Made by a program: the position numbers and the translations under genes. A stretch of 5,952 nucleotides of DNA from assembly GCA_902491055.1 (NCBI GenBank), contig CABUGI010000106.1:1-5952 (forward strand), in the 5' to 3' direction. Below are positions 5,841 through 5,952 of this stretch, piece by piece. This DNA comes from an uncultured Collinsella sp. (GTDB taxonomy: Bacteria; Actinomycetota; Coriobacteriia; Coriobacteriales; Coriobacteriaceae). Under the pieces are notes generated by a model. It searched no databases and was not told where the DNA came from. It worked only from the letters and a program-made list of their open reading frames with translations. Every line of letters starts with the position of its first letter. The stretch's first letter is position 1.

Positions 5841-5952
5841 AGTAAGTTGGTCCGTGGCTGCCCGAAAGGCATTAGGTTGCCTGCTCGGACAGTCCTGCTC
5901 GCACGGAGAGCACATTAAGTGCTCTCCGGCTCGTGCGGAACTCGCGATCGAC
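5841..5952 (+). ncRNA. Candidate structured RNA, possibly the 5' part of RNase P RNA, cut by window edge
   Basis: After the hydrolase stop codon there is no open frame of note but much pairing. GTCCG (5850-5854) can pair with CGGAC (5886-5890), TGCC/GGCA (5859-5862 with 5868-5871) closes CGAAA, and a 9-bp perfect stem (5905-5913 with 5919-5927) has loop ATTAA. That stem is capped by CGCAC/GTGCG (5900-5904 with 5933-5937), leaving GGCTC bulged. From memory, RNase P RNAs open with an AAGYUGRYC-like P1 strand, then have GGAAAGUCC for P4. Here AAGTTGGTC is at 5844-5852 and GGACAGTCC at 5887-5895. The run AGTCC-TGCTCGCACGG closely resembles the corresponding stretch of Bacillus subtilis rnpB. The one-base difference in the P4 core and the absence of the 3' half keep this tentative. 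The alternative is a structured 3' UTR; there is no T tract, so it is not a standard terminator. Confidence 0.42.

Noticed and set aside
5905..5927. 9-bp hairpin as the terminator of the hydrolase gene
   Set aside because: It is followed by GGCTCGTGCGG with no T tract and is embedded in further pairing, so it does not fit an intrinsic terminator.

Overview
The window looks like chromosomal DNA from a GC-rich Gram-positive bacterium. Two things point to the Actinomycetota class Coriobacteriia, most plausibly Collinsella or a close relative: the base composition and codon use, and the form of the exported cysteine hydrolase (a coiled coil plus a small Cys/His domain of a type I recall from gut Coriobacteriia). 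This placement is an inference from style and content, not a database match. No transposon, integrase, CRISPR array, tRNA or phage gene is visible.

Layout: three metabolic genes lie on the minus strand and one cell-envelope gene on the plus strand. Positions 1-1442 carry the N-terminal 480 codons of an alpha-glucan (glycogen/maltodextrin) phosphorylase, cut off by the window edge. Just upstream of it in transcription order is malQ, 4-alpha-glucanotransferase (1571-3076). The two are separated by 128 bases holding a perfect 11-bp GC-rich hairpin. Upstream of malQ is a candidate promoter whose spacer is filled by a perfect 19-bp dyad, a likely operator. Beyond it, galE, UDP-glucose 4-epimerase (3296-4357), is transcribed in the same direction but ends in a strong intrinsic terminator (3241-3274), so it is a separate unit. 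A 266-base divergent region (4358-4623) then separates galE from an exported PcsB/CwlO-like peptidoglycan hydrolase on the plus strand (4624-5829). After its stop codon the last ~110 bases are rich in base-paired elements. They resemble the 5' part of a structured RNA, possibly RNase P RNA cut by the window edge.

How the genes fit together: MalQ disproportionates short maltodextrins into longer chains plus glucose, and the phosphorylase removes glucose-1-phosphate from those chains. Glucose-1-phosphate is the precursor of UDP-glucose, which GalE interconverts with UDP-galactose. The minus-strand genes therefore share the glucose-1-phosphate/UDP-hexose node, although galE appears to be separately controlled. 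The hydrolase is functionally distinct and probably remodels peptidoglycan outside the membrane.

I did not find a clearly new multi-gene system. The points most worth checking are the possible partial RNase P RNA, the malQ operator, the asparagine at the GalE substrate gatekeeper position, the twin-arginine-like signal on the hydrolase, and the ATATGTA repeat cluster at its promoter.
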